Assembly (NCBI GenBank): GCA_013329925.1
Contig: DUJK01000086.1
Location: 1 to 7,098 of the forward strand
Reading direction: 5' to 3'
From: Candidatus Poseidoniaceae archaeon
Lineage (GTDB): Archaea; Thermoplasmatota; Poseidoniia; Poseidoniales; Poseidoniaceae
Length of the DNA: 7,098 bases
The translations under genes were made by a program, and so were the position numbers. The notes beneath the pieces were generated by a model. The model saw nothing but the letters and a program-made list of their open reading frames with translations. It searched no databases and was not told the DNA's origin. Below are positions 6,148 through 7,098 of this stretch, piece after piece (within the stretch, counting starts at the first letter, position 1; each line of letters begins with the position of its first letter).

Positions 6148-6154
6148 TTTTATT
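6148..6154 (-). promoter_or_regulatory. possible TATA box for a leaderless transcript of the TerB-like gene
   Basis: On the minus strand this reads AATAAAA (context CCAATAAAACCC), centred 28 bases before the start codon at 6123. Archaeal TATA boxes typically lie about 25-28 bases before the transcription start, so the mRNA could begin at the start codon. The lack of a Shine-Dalgarno fits this. Confidence 0.45.
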
Positions 6155-6162
6155 GGTGTCGG

Positions 6163-6172
6163 AATTATAATT
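6163..6172. promoter_or_regulatory. palindromic TATA-like box in the divergent TerB-like/Hel308 gap
   Basis: AATTATAATT is a perfect inverted repeat and the most AT-rich run in the gap between the divergent genes. Its centre is about 45 bases from the minus-strand start (6123) and about 47 from the helicase start (6215). For the helicase it predicts a transcription start near 6193-6196 and a leader of about 20 bases. Confidence 0.45.
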
Positions 6173-6214
6173 TCATGCGTTGTCCTTTTGGACTATTGAC
6201 ATCACAGTCACCAC

Positions 6215-7098
6215 ATGGCAGACCAAGTTATGTCGATAAATGACTTGATTTTGCCTGATAAGGCGAAGAAATTCTTCACCAAACAATGGGGTATTAATAC
6301 ACTGCATCCGCCTCAAGCACAATCTATGGAAGCAATTTTTTCCAATCGTAATGCATTAATTGCAATACCTACTGCAAGCGGCAAGTCACTAATTGCTTAT
6401 ATCGCAATTCTCCGTAAACTGCTACTTGAGGAGATTGGATCCAAAGCCATCTACATTGTACCGCTTAAGGCCCTAGCTTCCGAGAAATTTGAAGATTTCA
6501 AGGCGCTTGGTAATGCGTTGAATTTAACCATTGGTTTAGGTATTGGTGATTCATCATCCGAAGCAAAAAGGATTGATGAGTGTGACATACTAGTATGCAC
6601 CTCTGAAAAATTAGATTCAATAATCAGAAACCGTTCCCAGTCGATGTCAAATGTTTCAATTATTGTCTCAGATGAATTTCATCTGTTAAATGATGCATCA
6701 AGGGGTCCAACTTTGGAAATTAATTTAACAAAATTACGGTATCTAAGGCCTAATGCTCAAATTATTGCTCTGTCTGCAACGGTAGGTAATTGCGAACAAC
6801 TTTCAAATTGGCTTGATGCTGAATTGGTAATCTCAAACTGGCGACCAGTTGCTCTAGAATATAGTACGTTTCATGATTTACATTTGGAGCCTAGAATGGT
6901 TCAATCCTCTGATTTATCAAATAATACAGATTTACTAAATCCACCAAGAGAACTTGAAGGTCCTAAAACCCATCCAACTTGGGTTGTTCTGAATGATACA
7001 ATAGACGCTGAAGGCCAACTACTAATCTTTGTTGGAACCAGGAAAAGTGCTGAATCTGAGGCGGTAAAATTAGCTAAAAGGGTCGCTAAAAAACTTTC
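6215..7098 (+). CDS. hel308: Hel308-type superfamily 2 DNA helicase, N-terminal part (3' end outside window)
   Basis: Hel308 is an ATP-dependent 3'-5' DNA helicase acting on stalled or branched replication forks. The visible 294 residues hold the first RecA-like domain and the start of the second. In order: a Q-motif region (LHPPQAQS, 30-37), Walker A (PTASGKSL, 52-59), motif Ia (PLKALASEKFEDF from 83), TSEKLDS (129-135), Walker B DEFHLL (153-158), motif III SATVGN (187-192), RPV (210-212), and motif IV in LLIFVGTRKSAE (269-280). Walker A has Ser instead of the commoner Thr, and motif II is DEFH; both should still work. No in-frame stop occurs to the window end. The ATG at 6215 is the first start after an in-frame TGA at 6197; Met6 at 6230 is an alternative. 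No Shine-Dalgarno is seen. A palindromic TATA-like box about 47 bases upstream is the likely promoter. The symbol is by family resemblance, as the C-terminal domains are not visible. Confidence 0.92.
   Translation, partial: MADQVMSINDLILPDKAKKFFTKQWGINTLHPPQAQSMEAIFSNRNALIAIPTASGKSLIAYIAILRKLLLEEIGSKAIYIVPLKALASEKFEDFKALGNALNLTIGLGIGDSSSEAKRIDECDILVCTSEKLDSIIRNRSQSMSNVSIIVSDEFHLLNDASRGPTLEINLTKLRYLRPNAQIIALSATVGNCEQLSNWLDAELVISNWRPVALEYSTFHDLHLEPRMVQSSDLSNNTDLLNPPRELEGPKTHPTWVVLNDTIDAEGQLLIFVGTRKSAESEAVKLAKRVAKKL

Noticed and set aside
6175..6243. 22-codon upstream open frame overlapping the Hel308 start
   Set aside because: Its ATG lies only three bases after the TATA-like box, upstream of the expected transcription start, and the peptide has no recognisable features.
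1..7098. Mobile elements, CRISPR arrays, tRNA or rRNA genes, defence systems
   Set aside because: No transposase, regularly spaced repeats, cloverleaf-like segments or defence-gene motifs were seen. The three gaps over 50 bases are too short or lack the required features.

Overview
The window looks like ordinary chromosome from a low-GC archaeon, most likely marine Euryarchaeota of the Poseidoniales (Marine Group II) or a close relative. This is inference from gene content. A Hel308-type repair helicase, a small SprT-like protein with a zinc ribbon, AT-rich TATA-like boxes and probable leaderless starts all point to Archaea. A bacterial-type DNA gyrase A subunit is also present, and gyrase is known in Marine Group II and several related lineages after ancient transfer from bacteria. 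No rRNA, tRNA, insertion sequence, CRISPR array or phage gene was seen. No gene-free stretch exceeds about 100 bases.

Layout: (1) 1-1757, plus strand: 3' part of gyrA, entering from the left edge. (2) 1829-3085, plus strand: a LeuA-like (HMGL-like TIM-barrel) acyl-CoA condensing enzyme with a strong Shine-Dalgarno site. (3) 3086-4399, minus strand: an AstE/AspA-type M14 zinc amidohydrolase whose stop codon directly abuts that of the LeuA-like gene. (4) 4485-4952 and 4957-5487, plus strand: a tight pair made of a hotdog-fold thioesterase-like protein and a SprT-like zinc metalloprotease. (5) 5488-6123, minus strand: a two-helix membrane protein with a TerB-like domain and a Lys-rich tail, again abutting the gene before it stop to stop. 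(6) 6215 to the right edge, plus strand: the first 294 residues of a Hel308-type helicase.

The genes form three plus-strand blocks broken by two single minus-strand genes. Both convergent junctions have zero intergenic bases and share the hexamer TGATTA. Both divergent gaps are short (85 and 91 bases) and carry candidate promoters. Functionally there is a DNA topology and repair theme (gyrase, SprT-like, Hel308) mixed with metabolic enzymes (LeuA-like, M14 deacylase, thioesterase) whose substrates cannot be fixed from sequence. I did not find a defence island or a clearly new multi-gene system. The more interesting points are the compact convergent ends, a Lys-rich tail that may double as a U-rich terminator, a palindromic TATA-like box almost midway between two start codons, an insertion in the gyrase C-terminal domain, and an unusual LeuA-like paralogue.
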